The notes under the pieces were generated by a model. The model worked only from the letters and a program-made list of their open reading frames with translations, had not been told where the DNA came from and searched no databases. 64,000 nucleotides of DNA. Origin: Corynebacterium sp. Its GTDB lineage: Bacteria; Actinomycetota; Actinomycetes; Mycobacteriales; Mycobacteriaceae. Below are positions 1 through 8,828 of the stretch, one piece after another; position 1 is the stretch's first letter; each line of letters opens with the position of its first letter. The DNA lies in assembly GCF_030532715.1 (NCBI RefSeq), contig NZ_JAUNKO010000007.1, positions 62,001 to 126,000 of the forward strand, in the 5' to 3' direction. The translations under genes were made by a program, and so were the position numbers.

Positions 1-489
1 CGCCACAAGCTCGTCCACCGAACGTCCTTGGATAAATTCCAGGGCTTGTTGACGCCCCTGCGCCACATCGGTGGCGTTTTCGGATCCGGTAATTCGGAAC
101 TTTACTTGCTGCCAGGCGATGGGGATGACTTCGCTGGGTTTGAAGTAGCCGCGCCGGGCTAGGCCCATCATGAACACGATGATGGAGGCGCCTTGGATGA
201 GGGTGTTGTCTACGTCAAAAAAGGCGGCGGCGGTGACGCTTTCGCCGTTGCGTTCGGGTGGGCCGCCGGCGGCTTCTTCTGACCCAGAGACTGTTTCGAT
301 GCCGGAGGCGAACTCAGCCACGTCGAGATCGAACGCTTCGGCGACGGCCGCGAGGCCAGCTGTGCGTTGTTCTGCCTCGCCCACAGGGGGCAGGGCGTGT
401 TCCTCAAGAAAACGCCGGAGATTGCCGCGGGAGGCGGCTAGGCTTGCTAGGTAATCCTCAGGCGCAGGCTCGAAACCGGGGGTTGTCAC
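1..489 (-). CDS. HAD-IB family phosphatase (SerB-like), 3' end cut by window edge
   Basis: The reverse strand reads open from the window edge to a GTG at 489. A DVDNTL motif near residue 90 is the nucleophile motif I of the haloacid dehalogenase superfamily. The following GASIIVFMMGLARRGY is typical of the HAD-IB (SerB-like) cap region found upstream of hemA in corynebacteria. An in-frame ATG lies at 504, but AGGAA sits 8 nt before GTG 489 and nothing sits before the ATG, so GTG 489 is preferred. The first 85 or so residues are an acidic, Ala-rich N-terminal extension. The gene diverges from the glutaredoxin-like gene. The substrate is unknown; phosphoserine or a lipid phosphate are the family possibilities. 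The C-terminal motifs II and III lie outside the window. Confidence 0.85.
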   Translation of the reverse strand, partial: MTTPGFEPAPEDYLASLAASRGNLRRFLEEHALPPVGEAEQRTAGLAAVAEAFDLDVAEFASGIETVSGSEEAAGGPPERNGESVTAAAFFDVDNTLIQGASIIVFMMGLARRGYFKPSEVIPIAWQQVKFRITGSENATDVAQGRQQALEFIQGRSVDELVA

Positions 490-567
490 GTGGCTGTTCC
501 TCATGTGGCGGGAGTGGGTATCGTCTCCAATCGTAGGCAAGTGGCGTGAGCGTAAGGAAAAACTAGG

Positions 568-810
568 ATGTCTCAACCCCATTCGGTGCAGCTCTTGGTG
601 CGAAAATCGTGTGGTTCGTGTGCGCGGGTGCGCGCCGAAATTGAAGCCCCCGTGGTCGCCACGGGCGCGCTTTTCTCGGTCGCGGATGTTGATGATCACC
701 CCGCGCTGGCGCTGGAGTTTGGGGATAGGGTGCCCGTTGTCCTCGTCGATGATGAAGAGTTTGCTTGTTGGGAAGTAGATTTATCTGAGTTAGTGCAGGC
801 TTTGTTGTAG
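568..810 (+). CDS. glutaredoxin-like small redox protein
   Basis: This 80-residue protein carries C-G-S-C in the first alpha helix position (KSCGSCARV, residues 13-21) and the sequence RVPVVLVDD, the cis-Pro strand of a thioredoxin fold. The length fits the bacterial glutaredoxin-like family (DUF836/GrxC-like), often the first gene before hemA in Corynebacterium. It probably acts as a cytoplasmic thiol-disulfide carrier; the partner is unknown. The ATG is preceded by AAGGA at about 11 nt. It lies 69 bp before hemA and is divergent from the HAD phosphatase. Confidence 0.8.
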   Translation: MSQPHSVQLLVRKSCGSCARVRAEIEAPVVATGALFSVADVDDHPALALEFGDRVPVVLVDDEEFACWEVDLSELVQALL

Positions 811-837
811 CTAGACTTACGGCAGGATACGGTTGTA

Positions 838-857
838 AATCATCCTTTTGGATGATT
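838..857 (+). other. hairpin between glutaredoxin gene and hemA
   Basis: AATCATCC and GGATGATT form a perfect 8-bp inverted repeat around a TTTT loop, followed by TTCTT. It lies between the glutaredoxin stop and the hemA ATG. It could be a weak intrinsic terminator or an operator in the hemA leader; the AT-rich stem does not decide between them. Confidence 0.45.
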
Positions 858-879
858 TTCTTGTTACGAAAGGTGGGCT

Positions 880-2151
880 ATGAGCGTGCTTGTGGTCGGG
901 ATGTCATACCGATCAGCGCCTGTGGCTGTTCTTGAACAGGTCAGCATGGACGATGCCGCGCGGGCTCGCGTGGCCACCGGCCTTGTTGCTTGCCCTTCGT
1001 TGTCTGAGGCAATGATAGTTTCTACCTGCAACCGGATGGAAATATACGCGGTGACCACCAGCTTTAACACCGGTGTGAATGAGGTGGTTGAGGTCCTGCA
1101 CAACGCCAGCAACGTGGATATTGATGTGCTGCGCAGCCACCTTTACGTGCGGTACGCGGATGCCGCCGCCGAGCACATGCTGGTGGTGGCCGCCGGACTC
1201 GATTCCATGGTGGTTGGGGAACAGCAGATTATTGGCCAAGTTCGGTTGGCGTATCAGCAGGCGCGCGAGCACGGCACGGCTGGCCCGTTTTTGCATTCGC
1301 TTGCGCAATGTGCCCTGCACACCGGCAAGCGTGTGCACACCGAAACGGATATCGACGACGCAGGTGCCTCCATGGTGTCCTTCGCCTTTGAGGAAGCGGT
1401 CGGCCAGCAAGAATTGCACGGTAAGACCGCGATGGTGATTGGCGCGGGCGTGATGGCGTCGTTGGCGGCTACCCATTTGGGTCGGCTGGGCGTGGCAAAG
1501 CTAGTCCTGTCCAATCGAACGCGTAGCCGGGCAGAAATCCTCGCTGAGCATTCCCGCGAGGCGAATGTACCTGCGGAAGTTGTGGATTTTGCGCGGCGCG
1601 CTGAAGCCCTCCGGGACGTGGATATTGTGGTTTCCGCTACCGGGTCGGATATTTTTACGGTGACCAGCGCTGACATTCCCGCCGGTCGGCCGCTGACGCT
1701 GATTGACCTGTCAATGCCCCGTGATATTGAGGATCAGGTCGGCGAGCTGCCGGGTGTGAACCTGGTAAACATTGAACGATTGCACCGCGCTCGGAAGGAA
1801 GCGACTATGCATGTGGATGCCCTTGATATCGTGGCCGAGGAGTTGAATGCCTACACGTCGGCGCAGCGGGTCCGCGATGTGGTTCCAGCGGTGGCGGCGC
1901 TGCGTAGGCAGGCTTCCGAACTGGTGGATTTGGAGCTGGAACGCCTGAACCAGCGCACCCCCATGATGGGGGAAGAGGAGCGGGCGGAGGTGACGCGGAC
2001 GGTGCGCCGCGTCGTCGATAAGCTGTTGCATATGCCAACGGTGAAGGTGAAGGAGCTGGCGGCGCGATCCGGAACTGTGTCCTACGAGTCTGCGTTGCAG
2101 GAATTGTTCGGCCTGGACACGGAACCCGCGGTGAGGAAAACGCATGCTTAG
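880..2151 (+). CDS. hemA: glutamyl-tRNA reductase
   Basis: It reduces glutamyl-tRNA(Glu) to glutamate-1-semialdehyde with NADPH, the first committed step of C5-pathway tetrapyrrole synthesis. The 423 residues match the family length. The catalytic Cys is C50 in [19 protein letters not shown] (around 111-119) and the NADPH-binding [17 protein letters not shown] (around 189-205) are present, and the C-terminal dimerisation helix region follows residue 310. The ATG has an AAAGG ribosome site. The 3' end overlaps hemC by 8 bp, which suggests translational coupling. It heads the long heme/cytochrome c operon. Confidence 0.97.
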   Translation: MSVLVVGMSYRSAPVAVLEQVSMDDAARARVATGLVACPSLSEAMIVSTCNRMEIYAVTTSFNTGVNEVVEVLHNASNVDIDVLRSHLYVRYADAAAEHMLVVAAGLDSMVVGEQQIIGQVRLAYQQAREHGTAGPFLHSLAQCALHTGKRVHTETDIDDAGASMVSFAFEEAVGQQELHGKTAMVIGAGVMASLAATHLGRLGVAKLVLSNRTRSRAEILAEHSREANVPAEVVDFARRAEALRDVDIVVSATGSDIFTVTSADIPAGRPLTLIDLSMPRDIEDQVGELPGVNLVNIERLHRARKEATMHVDALDIVAEELNAYTSAQRVRDVVPAVAALRRQASELVDLELERLNQRTPMMGEEERAEVTRTVRRVVDKLLHMPTVKVKELAARSGTVSYESALQELFGLDTEPAVRKTHA

Positions 2152-3001
2152 GATCGGTACTCGCGGAAGTCAGCTGGCCACCACACAGGCGGGGCACGTT
2201 CGGGATGCGTTGCGGGCGCGCGGCGTGGAATGCGAACTTACGATCGTGTCTACGCCGGGCGATCGGTCTCAAGCTCCCGTCGAACGCATCGGCGTCGGCG
2301 TGTTTACCCAGGAACTACGGGAGGCGATGGCGCGCGGTGATTGTGACATCGCGGTGCACTCGCTGAAGGACCTGCCCACCGCGCCGGATACGCGCTTTTC
2401 ATTGGTGGTACCTAAGCGCGCCGATTTCCGTGAGGCGCTCATCGCGCGGGACGGTATGCGCTTGGCGGACCTGCCGGAAGGCGCCGCGGTAGGCACCTCC
2501 GCGCCCCGCCGAATTTCGCAATTGCGAGCGATGCGCCCCGACCTGGATATCCGCCCCCTGCGTGGGAACATTGATTCGCGTATGGCGCGGGTTGGCGCGG
2601 ACCTCGATGCGGTGGTGCTCGCCGCTGCTGGCTTGCAACGGATCGGGGTGCTCGATCGCGCCACCGAATTGTTTGATCCGCAGCGTTTTCTGCCCGCCCC
2701 GGCGCAGGGTGCGCTGGCGGTGGAAGCCCGCCTTGAGTTTGCTGATGTGATTGCGCCATTGGCGTGCCCGCAGGCGACTTGGGAGGCAACGGTGGAGCGC
2801 CGGGTGCTGCGGAGTTTGGAAGCTGGTTGCACCGCGCCGGTGGCCGCGCACGCGAGCGGTACCACGGTGACGGCCGGGGTGTTTGCCATGGACGGTTCTC
2901 GGCACATAATAGATTCATTCACTGGTGAAGATCCCGTTGCATTGGGTGAACAAGCGGCAGCGATGTTGTTGGCCCGCGGTGCTGCTGAGCTGTTGCGTTA
3001 G
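2144..3001 (+). CDS. hemC: porphobilinogen deaminase (hydroxymethylbilane synthase)
   Basis: It polymerises four porphobilinogens to hydroxymethylbilane. The 285 residues begin with [10 protein letters not shown], the N-terminal signature, and carry VHSLKDLPT (71-79) and GTSAPRR (118-123). C229 in [10 protein letters not shown] holds the dipyrromethane cofactor. The start lies inside the 3' end of hemA. The following gap of about 150 bp to cobA/hemD has no other gene. Confidence 0.97.
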   Translation: MLRIGTRGSQLATTQAGHVRDALRARGVECELTIVSTPGDRSQAPVERIGVGVFTQELREAMARGDCDIAVHSLKDLPTAPDTRFSLVVPKRADFREALIARDGMRLADLPEGAAVGTSAPRRISQLRAMRPDLDIRPLRGNIDSRMARVGADLDAVVLAAAGLQRIGVLDRATELFDPQRFLPAPAQGALAVEARLEFADVIAPLACPQATWEATVERRVLRSLEAGCTAPVAAHASGTTVTAGVFAMDGSRHIIDSFTGEDPVALGEQAAAMLLARGAAELLR

Positions 3002-3151
3002 ATGTGTATTCGCTAACGCCGCGCTGATGTTTTATCGTTGACGTACCACATGGCATGCGCCCACCTTGCGAAGAGGTCCACTTAAAGTTTCCGCAACTGG
3101 GCGCGCGTGTGCGTTTATGCAGGTGTTGGTCCACGTATAGAAAAGAACTGT

Positions 3152-4810
3152 ATGAGTTACGTCCCCTCGTCGTCAGGCACTGTCATTTTCGTGGGTGCCG
3201 GACCGGGCAACCCGGATTTGTTGACGGTCCGAGCCCGCGACGTGCTGGGTACTACTGCGGTTGCTTATGCGGACCCACAGGTACTCCCCGGCATTCGCAG
3301 GATCATCGCAAGTGAGCTCGAAGTACCGGCCGAGCGTATTAAAGCCGCCGAAGCGGAGTATGAAGCTTTGTGCGAGCAGGCGCGGGAGGCTGGCGCTCGC
3401 CGTAAACCGCCGCGCCCAGAGGGGCCGACTGCCGCAGAGATTCACGACGTCGCCCCCGACACCGCCCCCGATACCGTCGCCGCCGCGCTGGCGCAGGAGG
3501 TGGCCCAAGGGCATGATGTGATCCGCCTGGTCGCGGGCAATCCGCTGAACAACGAGCGTATCCTGCGGGAAATCAACGCCGTGGGCGAGGCAGGTCTGGA
3601 GTTTCAGGTGGTTCCTGGCATGTCCGTGCCCGCCACCGTGCCGGTTTTCGCCGGCATTGCGCTCGGGTCCACGTACACGGAAACCCGCGTCACCGAAGAC
3701 TTGGATTGGGCCCAACTTGCTACGGCTCCCCAGCCGATCGTGTTGCAGGCCGTGGCGGAAGATTTACCCACGATTTCCACTGAGCTTAAAGCCCGTGGCT
3801 TGTCCACCAGCCTGCCGGTGTCGGTGACGGTCAACGGTACGACTCGCCTGCAACGCACCTATGACACCACGTTGGGCACCCTGGGGAAATTGCATGGTGA
3901 TATGCCCGGCACGCTGGTGGTTACCTTGGGCAAGGGGGTGGATGAGCGCACGAAGTATTCGTGGTGGGAAAACCGTGCTCTGTATGGCTGGCGTGTTTTG
4001 GTGCCACGCGCGAAGGAGCAGGCGGGCCCGATGAGTACCCGCTTGGCCGCCCACGGAGCGATTCCCCAGGAAGTGCCCACCATTTCGGTGGAGCCGCCGC
4101 GCAACCCCACACAGATGGAGCGCGCGGTCAAGGGCATCGTGGAGGGACGCTACCAATGGGTGGCGCTCACCAGTGCGAATGCGGTGAATGCGTTGTGGGA
4201 GAAAATTACGGAGTTCGGCCTGGACGCCCGTGCGTTCGCCGGGGTGCGTATCGCCGCGGTGGGGGAGAAGACCGCCGCCGCCATCCGCGAGTTGGGTATT
4301 ACTCCGGAATTGTTGCCGGAGCGGACGCAGCAAAATGCGCGGGGCTTGGTGGCGGTGTTCCCAGAGTTTGACCCGGAATTGGATCCGGTGAGCCGGGTGC
4401 TGTTGCCGCGCGCGGATATTGCCACGGATGTGCTCGTGGAGGGGTTGACGCACTTGGGCTGGGAGGTTGATGATGTCACCGCGTACCGCACGGTGCGCGC
4501 CGCCCCGCCGAGCGCCGATGTGCGCGACATGATTAAGTCCGGCGGTTTTGACGCGGTGTGTTTCACCTCGGCTTCCACGGTAAAAAACTTGGTTGGTATT
4601 GCGGGCAAACCGCACCAACGTACGATAATCGCGTGCATTGGCCCGATGGCCGCCGCCGCTGCGCGTGAGGCTGGGTTGCGCGTGGATGTGCAACCCGAGG
4701 TGGCCAGTGTCCCAGCGCTTGTCGACGCCCTCGCCGCCCACGTGGCGGGTCTCCGCGCGGCGGGTCAGCTCCCGCCGCCACGGAAGAAGCGTCGGAAAAG
4801 GAGTATGTAG
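3152..4810 (+). CDS. hemD: uroporphyrinogen-III synthase with N-terminal SUMT-like methyltransferase domain
   Basis: This 552-residue two-domain protein starts with FVGAGPGNPDLLT (12-24), the tetrapyrrole methylase (CobA/SUMT) entry motif. From about residue 250 it continues as uroporphyrinogen-III synthase (GWRVLVPRAKEQAG, WVALTSANAVNAL, FDAVCFTSASTVKNLV). HemD closes and inverts ring D of hydroxymethylbilane. The fusion is standard in Corynebacterium and Mycobacterium. In the methylase half the usual GGDP motif reads A128-G-N130-P, and the FGRGGEE stretch after it is replaced by LNNERILRE, so the methylation activity is doubtful. ATG 3152 has AAAAG before it; an in-frame start 45 nt upstream is less likely. 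A basic tail (KKRRKR) ends the protein. hemB starts at the next base. Confidence 0.93.
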   Translation: MSYVPSSSGTVIFVGAGPGNPDLLTVRARDVLGTTAVAYADPQVLPGIRRIIASELEVPAERIKAAEAEYEALCEQAREAGARRKPPRPEGPTAAEIHDVAPDTAPDTVAAALAQEVAQGHDVIRLVAGNPLNNERILREINAVGEAGLEFQVVPGMSVPATVPVFAGIALGSTYTETRVTEDLDWAQLATAPQPIVLQAVAEDLPTISTELKARGLSTSLPVSVTVNGTTRLQRTYDTTLGTLGKLHGDMPGTLVVTLGKGVDERTKYSWWENRALYGWRVLVPRAKEQAGPMSTRLAAHGAIPQEVPTISVEPPRNPTQMERAVKGIVEGRYQWVALTSANAVNALWEKITEFGLDARAFAGVRIAAVGEKTAAAIRELGITPELLPERTQQNARGLVAVFPEFDPELDPVSRVLLPRADIATDVLVEGLTHLGWEVDDVTAYRTVRAAPPSADVRDMIKSGGFDAVCFTSASTVKNLVGIAGKPHQRTIIACIGPMAAAAAREAGLRVDVQPEVASVPALVDALAAHVAGLRAAGQLPPPRKKRRKRSM

Positions 4811-5785
4811 ATGATCCGCCGTCCTCGTCGCTTGCGTAACTACCAGGCGATGCGTGAACTTGTGGCAGAAACGAATCTGTCTCCCACGGATTTGATTTTG
4901 CCGATGTTTGTTGCGGAGGGTATTACCCGGCCGCGGGAAATCCCGTCCATGCCGGGGGTGTATCAGCACAACTTTGATTCGTTGAAGCAGGTCGCCTATG
5001 AAGCGTTGGACGCGGGTGTTCGCTGTGTTGACTTGTTTGGTGTGCCGCGGGTGAAGGACGCGGTCGGCTCCGGCGCCTGGGACGAAAAAGGAATTTTGAA
5101 CCGGGGTATCGCGGCGTTGCGCGAGGAGTTCGGCAACGACCTGATGATCATGGCGGACACGTGCTTGGACGAGTTCACCGATCACGGCCATTGTGGCGTG
5201 GTGGATACCGATAATTTTGGCACCCAGGTGGTGGATAACGATGCCACCTTGAGCTACTACCAACAAATGGCGGTGGCACAGGCTACGGCGGGTGCGCACA
5301 TTGTGAGCCCGTCGGGCATGATGGATGGCCAGGTGCTGGCCATCCGCAACGCGTTGGATACCGCAGGGTTTACAGAAGTGGCTATTACGGCGTATTCAGC
5401 GAAATATGCGTCTGCCTTTTTCGGTCCGTTCCGGGACGCGGTGGGGTCCTCCCTCACCGGGGATCGCCGCACGTACCAGCAGGATCCCGCGAATTTCAAG
5501 GAGTCCCTGCTGGAGGTGGAACTGGATATTGAACAGGGCGCTGATTTCGTCATGGTCAAGCCGGCGTTGCCGTACTTGGATGTGCTGTCCGCGGTGGCTG
5601 ATCGGGTCACTGTTCCGGTAGCTGCGTACCAGGTCTCCGGTGAGTACGCCATGATTGTGGCCGCCGGCCAACAGGGCTGGATCGACCGCGACGCGGCGAT
5701 GATGGAATCTGTGCTGAGTATTAAACGTGCTGGCGCGGACCAGATTCTCACGTATTTCGCCACTGATATCGCCCGCAAACTTTAG
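4811..5785 (+). CDS. hemB: delta-aminolevulinic acid dehydratase (porphobilinogen synthase)
   Basis: It condenses two 5-aminolevulinates into porphobilinogen. The 324 residues carry both active-site lysines, K198 in YSAKYAS and K250 in [11 protein letters not shown]. The metal loop [14 protein letters not shown] (116-129) has C118, D120 and C128, so one of the three zinc cysteines of the E. coli type is Asp; metal preference is therefore not obvious. A strong AAGGAG lies just before the ATG, which abuts the hemD stop. Confidence 0.97.
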   Translation: MIRRPRRLRNYQAMRELVAETNLSPTDLILPMFVAEGITRPREIPSMPGVYQHNFDSLKQVAYEALDAGVRCVDLFGVPRVKDAVGSGAWDEKGILNRGIAALREEFGNDLMIMADTCLDEFTDHGHCGVVDTDNFGTQVVDNDATLSYYQQMAVAQATAGAHIVSPSGMMDGQVLAIRNALDTAGFTEVAITAYSAKYASAFFGPFRDAVGSSLTGDRRTYQQDPANFKESLLEVELDIEQGADFVMVKPALPYLDVLSAVADRVTVPVAAYQVSGEYAMIVAAGQQGWIDRDAAMMESVLSIKRAGADQILTYFATDIARKL

Positions 5786-5792
5786 GGGAACT

Positions 5793-6293
5793 ATGGCTGC
5801 CGAAAAGCCCGAATCTATTCTTTTGGCGTCACATTTGTGGCTGTGGGTAGTTGGGTTGGAGATTGTCCATCAGGTGTTGTCGGCGGTGCAGGTGGCGTTG
5901 GCGCCGGAGCTTTTGGTGCGGCAGATGCGGGAATACGCCGCAGATTCACAGATGCCGCTGACCCAGGACACGATATCCGTGCTGGTGTACGCCTCGGTTG
6001 CTTCGGTGGCAGTGTTCGCCATTGCGATCATGGGGGTGGTGTTGTGGATGGCGCTTGTGTTGAGTCGCGGTGGTTCGTTTGCGGCGTTTGCTCGCCGTGC
6101 GTTGTTGTTCTTCGGGGTGTATTTGGGTGTGCGGCTGATCACGGTGTTTGTGCCGCCGGAAACCACGGCGCATGTGGCGTGGGTGATTGTGGATGGCTGC
6201 GTGCAAATCGGGGTGAGCGTGTTGGCGATTCTTGCGGTATATCTGATTACACGAAAGGAATCCCTTCACTGGACTGGGGAAAGCCATGGTTGA
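5793..6293 (+). CDS. small membrane protein of the heme operon
   Basis: This 166-residue protein has about four hydrophobic segments: LWLWVVGLEIVHQVL, VLVYASVASVAVFAIAIMGVVLW, ALLFFGVYLGVRLITVFV and CVQIGVSVLAILAVYLI. I recognise no named domain. ATG 5793 (MAAEKPES) follows GGGGAA; the longer reading frame upstream overlaps hemB and is unlikely. Its last 8 bp overlap the P-type ATPase homologue, so the two are probably co-translated. A similar small membrane gene sits here in other corynebacteria (general knowledge). The function is unknown. Confidence 0.8.
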   Translation: MAAEKPESILLASHLWLWVVGLEIVHQVLSAVQVALAPELLVRQMREYAADSQMPLTQDTISVLVYASVASVAVFAIAIMGVVLWMALVLSRGGSFAAFARRALLFFGVYLGVRLITVFVPPETTAHVAWVIVDGCVQIGVSVLAILAVYLITRKESLHWTGESHG

Positions 6294-8730
6294 TACCCAA
6301 GAGCTTCATGAGTCCGCACGCCGCGCCGAGTTAGCCATCCAGGAGGCGAAGGCTGCCGCGGTTCGCGCCGGGTTGAGCGGCAACTATGTGAGCCCAAAGG
6401 GGCCGCTCACGGCGTTTGCGTTTGAGCTGGAGGGCTTGGAGTCCGTGCTGCACGTGCGGGAAATTGAGCAATCCTTGCGCGACATCGAGGGTATCCAGGT
6501 CACGATCATTTACCCTTCGAAAACCGCGTGGGTTTCCGCCCCGGATTCGTTGCAGCCAAGCGAAATCATCGCGGTGTTCGCGGAGCATGGGGTGCGCGCG
6601 GAGTTGACGCAGTCTTCTCTGCATCGCCGTGCCCAGCGGCTGGAGGTGCGCCGCACCCAGAAGTATCGCCACAGCGAACCGGAGCGGGAGGAGACCCGGA
6701 CGCGGACCCGTGAGGATGACACGGATGTGTTGTTCACGGCCCGCAGCCTGATTACCCGCACGCGGTTGATTGTAAGTTTGGTGTTGGCGCTGCCGGTGCT
6801 GCTGCTGAGCTTTTTCGCCAGCTTGCAATTCGATTATTGGCAGTGGCTGTGTTTGTTTTTGTCCACGCCGGTGGTGACGTGGGGCGCGTGGCCGTTTCAC
6901 CGTGCCATGGCAGCGGGTTTGCGCCGTGGGTTGTCGGCGCTTGATTCGGCGAGCTCGGTGGCCATTTCGGCGGCGTATATTTGGTCGGCGATTATGTTGG
7001 TGTGGACGCCGGCGGGCAATATTGGCTACCACGCCACCAGCCAGTGGTTCGTGTCTAAGCGCGATGTGATTGGTAACGGGGAGATTTTCTTCGACGTGGC
7101 CTGCGGTATTACCGTGTTGCTGTTGCTTGGCCGGGTGCTGGGCAGGCGTACGCAGGCCAGCCTTCTCGACGTCACGAAGCTAGGCCACCTCGCGGACGTT
7201 ACGGTGGTGCGCAAGGACCCGCGCACGGGCAAGCCGATGAAGAAGATTATTCCGGTGCATGAGATCCGCGTCGGCGATGACATCATCGTGCCCACCAACG
7301 GTGTGATCCCTTCGGATGGTCAGGTGGTGGGTGGCGCCGCCGAGGTGCAAAGCGGCATTATTGGCAGCGGCATTACCAAGGTGAAGGTGCATTCCCAGGT
7401 GTACGCGGGCAGCGTGAACCGGGGTGGCCCGTTGAAAATCCGAGTGCAGCGGACGGGTTCCCGCACGCGGCATGCTGCGGTGCGGCGGTGGGTGTTGGAA
7501 TCGTCGCGCTATCAGAATCGTTCGGCCCAATTGGCTACGCGCAGCGCGTCGCTGCTGGTGCCGTGGGCGTTGACGGCGGCGTGCGCGAACTTCGGCTTGT
7601 GGTGGCTGATCGGTGGTAACCTCAGCGCCGCTTTTGCTACGTCGTTGGCTATTTTGGCGTGCGTGGCGCCCGTGGCATTGGCGCTGTCCACGCCGTTGGC
7701 AATGCGCCACGGATTGGAGTCCGCCGCGCGGCAGGGAATTTTGATTCGCAGCATGGAAAAACTCCGCGATATTGACGGCATCACCACTATTATTTTTAAC
7801 CGGCTGGGCACGTTATCCCAGGGTGAGATGAAAGTGGAGACCGTCACCGCCGCCATGGGGGAGAACCCAGAGTTGGTGTTGCGCGTGGCGGGCGCGTTGG
7901 CGATCGAGAGTGACCACCCGTCGTCGCGGGCATTGGTGCGTGCGGCCCGCGAGGCTCGCGACGCCGGCACCGGCGGCGACATTCCCCATTGGATTGAGGT
8001 AACCCACCTGACCATGTCGGAGGATGGCAGTTTCAGCGGTATGGTGGAAATTCCTGCGGGCAATGAGTTGCGCACCTGCACCGCTACGCTGTGGCGGCCG
8101 CGGGAGTTGTCGGATTTGAATGGTCGTCTGGCGAATGCCGCAGTGACGGGCGGCACTCCGCTGGTGGTGAGTTGGCGCGGCCGGCCTCGCGGCGTCATCA
8201 CGCTGCTGGACAAGGTGAAAGACGACGCCGTCAACGCCATCGCCGAGCTGGAGGGCATGGGCGTGGAAACGGTGATGCTCACCCGCGATACGTACCCGGT
8301 GGCGCGCAGGTTCGCAGACAATCTGGGTATTTCGCGCGTGTTGGCGGGTATTGGTCCAGCCCGCAAGGAGGCGACCGTGCGCAGCGTGCACGCCCGCGGT
8401 GCCACGGTGGCCTTGATTGGGGATTCCACGGTGCTCTCCAGTTTGCGGGTTGCGGATGTGGGCGTGCTGGTGGGTGCGGACACGTTGGACTTCCCGGAGG
8501 CGGACGTGGTGTTACTGCGGGAGGACGTGTCCGGCGTGGTGGACATGCTCAAGATCGCCCGTAAGGTTTCGGCGTTGGCGGATCAGAATATTGTGCTGTC
8601 GTGGGCGTACAACGGGGTTGCCATGGTGTTGTCTGCGGCGGGCTTGGTGCACCCGATGGCGGCGACCATGATGATGATTGGATCGTCGTTGTTAATCGAA
8701 TACCGTTCCAACCGCGCACGCCACGCCTAG
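6286..8730 (+). CDS. P-type ATPase homologue with all catalytic motifs degenerate (probable pseudo-enzyme)
   Basis: These 814 residues have the layout of a P1B heavy-metal ATPase: an N-terminal HMA-like fold without a CxxC (33-110), membrane segments around 155-200 and 215-285, an actuator domain around 300-400, a transmembrane pair around 425-470, P and N domains, and a final transmembrane pair. The signature residues are changed. The phosphorylation site DKTGT reads N505-R-L-G-T; TGES reads I359-G-S-G; the CPC metal site reads A461-P462-V463; TGD reads T666-R-D; GDGxND reads G712-D-S-T-V-L. SDHP (the HP motif) survives. Autophosphorylation and CPC-mediated metal transport therefore look impossible by the known mechanism. 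The reading frame is intact, so a structural or sensory role is likely. It overlaps the upstream membrane gene and precedes hemE. Confidence 0.85.
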   Translation: MVDTQELHESARRAELAIQEAKAAAVRAGLSGNYVSPKGPLTAFAFELEGLESVLHVREIEQSLRDIEGIQVTIIYPSKTAWVSAPDSLQPSEIIAVFAEHGVRAELTQSSLHRRAQRLEVRRTQKYRHSEPEREETRTRTREDDTDVLFTARSLITRTRLIVSLVLALPVLLLSFFASLQFDYWQWLCLFLSTPVVTWGAWPFHRAMAAGLRRGLSALDSASSVAISAAYIWSAIMLVWTPAGNIGYHATSQWFVSKRDVIGNGEIFFDVACGITVLLLLGRVLGRRTQASLLDVTKLGHLADVTVVRKDPRTGKPMKKIIPVHEIRVGDDIIVPTNGVIPSDGQVVGGAAEVQSGIIGSGITKVKVHSQVYAGSVNRGGPLKIRVQRTGSRTRHAAVRRWVLESSRYQNRSAQLATRSASLLVPWALTAACANFGLWWLIGGNLSAAFATSLAILACVAPVALALSTPLAMRHGLESAARQGILIRSMEKLRDIDGITTIIFNRLGTLSQGEMKVETVTAAMGENPELVLRVAGALAIESDHPSSRALVRAAREARDAGTGGDIPHWIEVTHLTMSEDGSFSGMVEIPAGNELRTCTATLWRPRELSDLNGRLANAAVTGGTPLVVSWRGRPRGVITLLDKVKDDAVNAIAELEGMGVETVMLTRDTYPVARRFADNLGISRVLAGIGPARKEATVRSVHARGATVALIGDSTVLSSLRVADVGVLVGADTLDFPEADVVLLREDVSGVVDMLKIARKVSALADQNIVLSWAYNGVAMVLSAAGLVHPMAATMMMIGSSLLIEYRSNRARHA

Positions 8731-8828
8731 GCATCCAACTTTAGTTTGAGCTGGTCACCCTCCTAATGGTTGGAAGATAGGGTGGACTTGCTTTGCCGTG
8801 CCTTAGAAAATGCGGCATGATTTACCGC

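Noticed and set aside
3764..5299. 511-codon antisense frame across hemD/hemB
   Set aside because: Same shadow pattern; both sense genes are certain.
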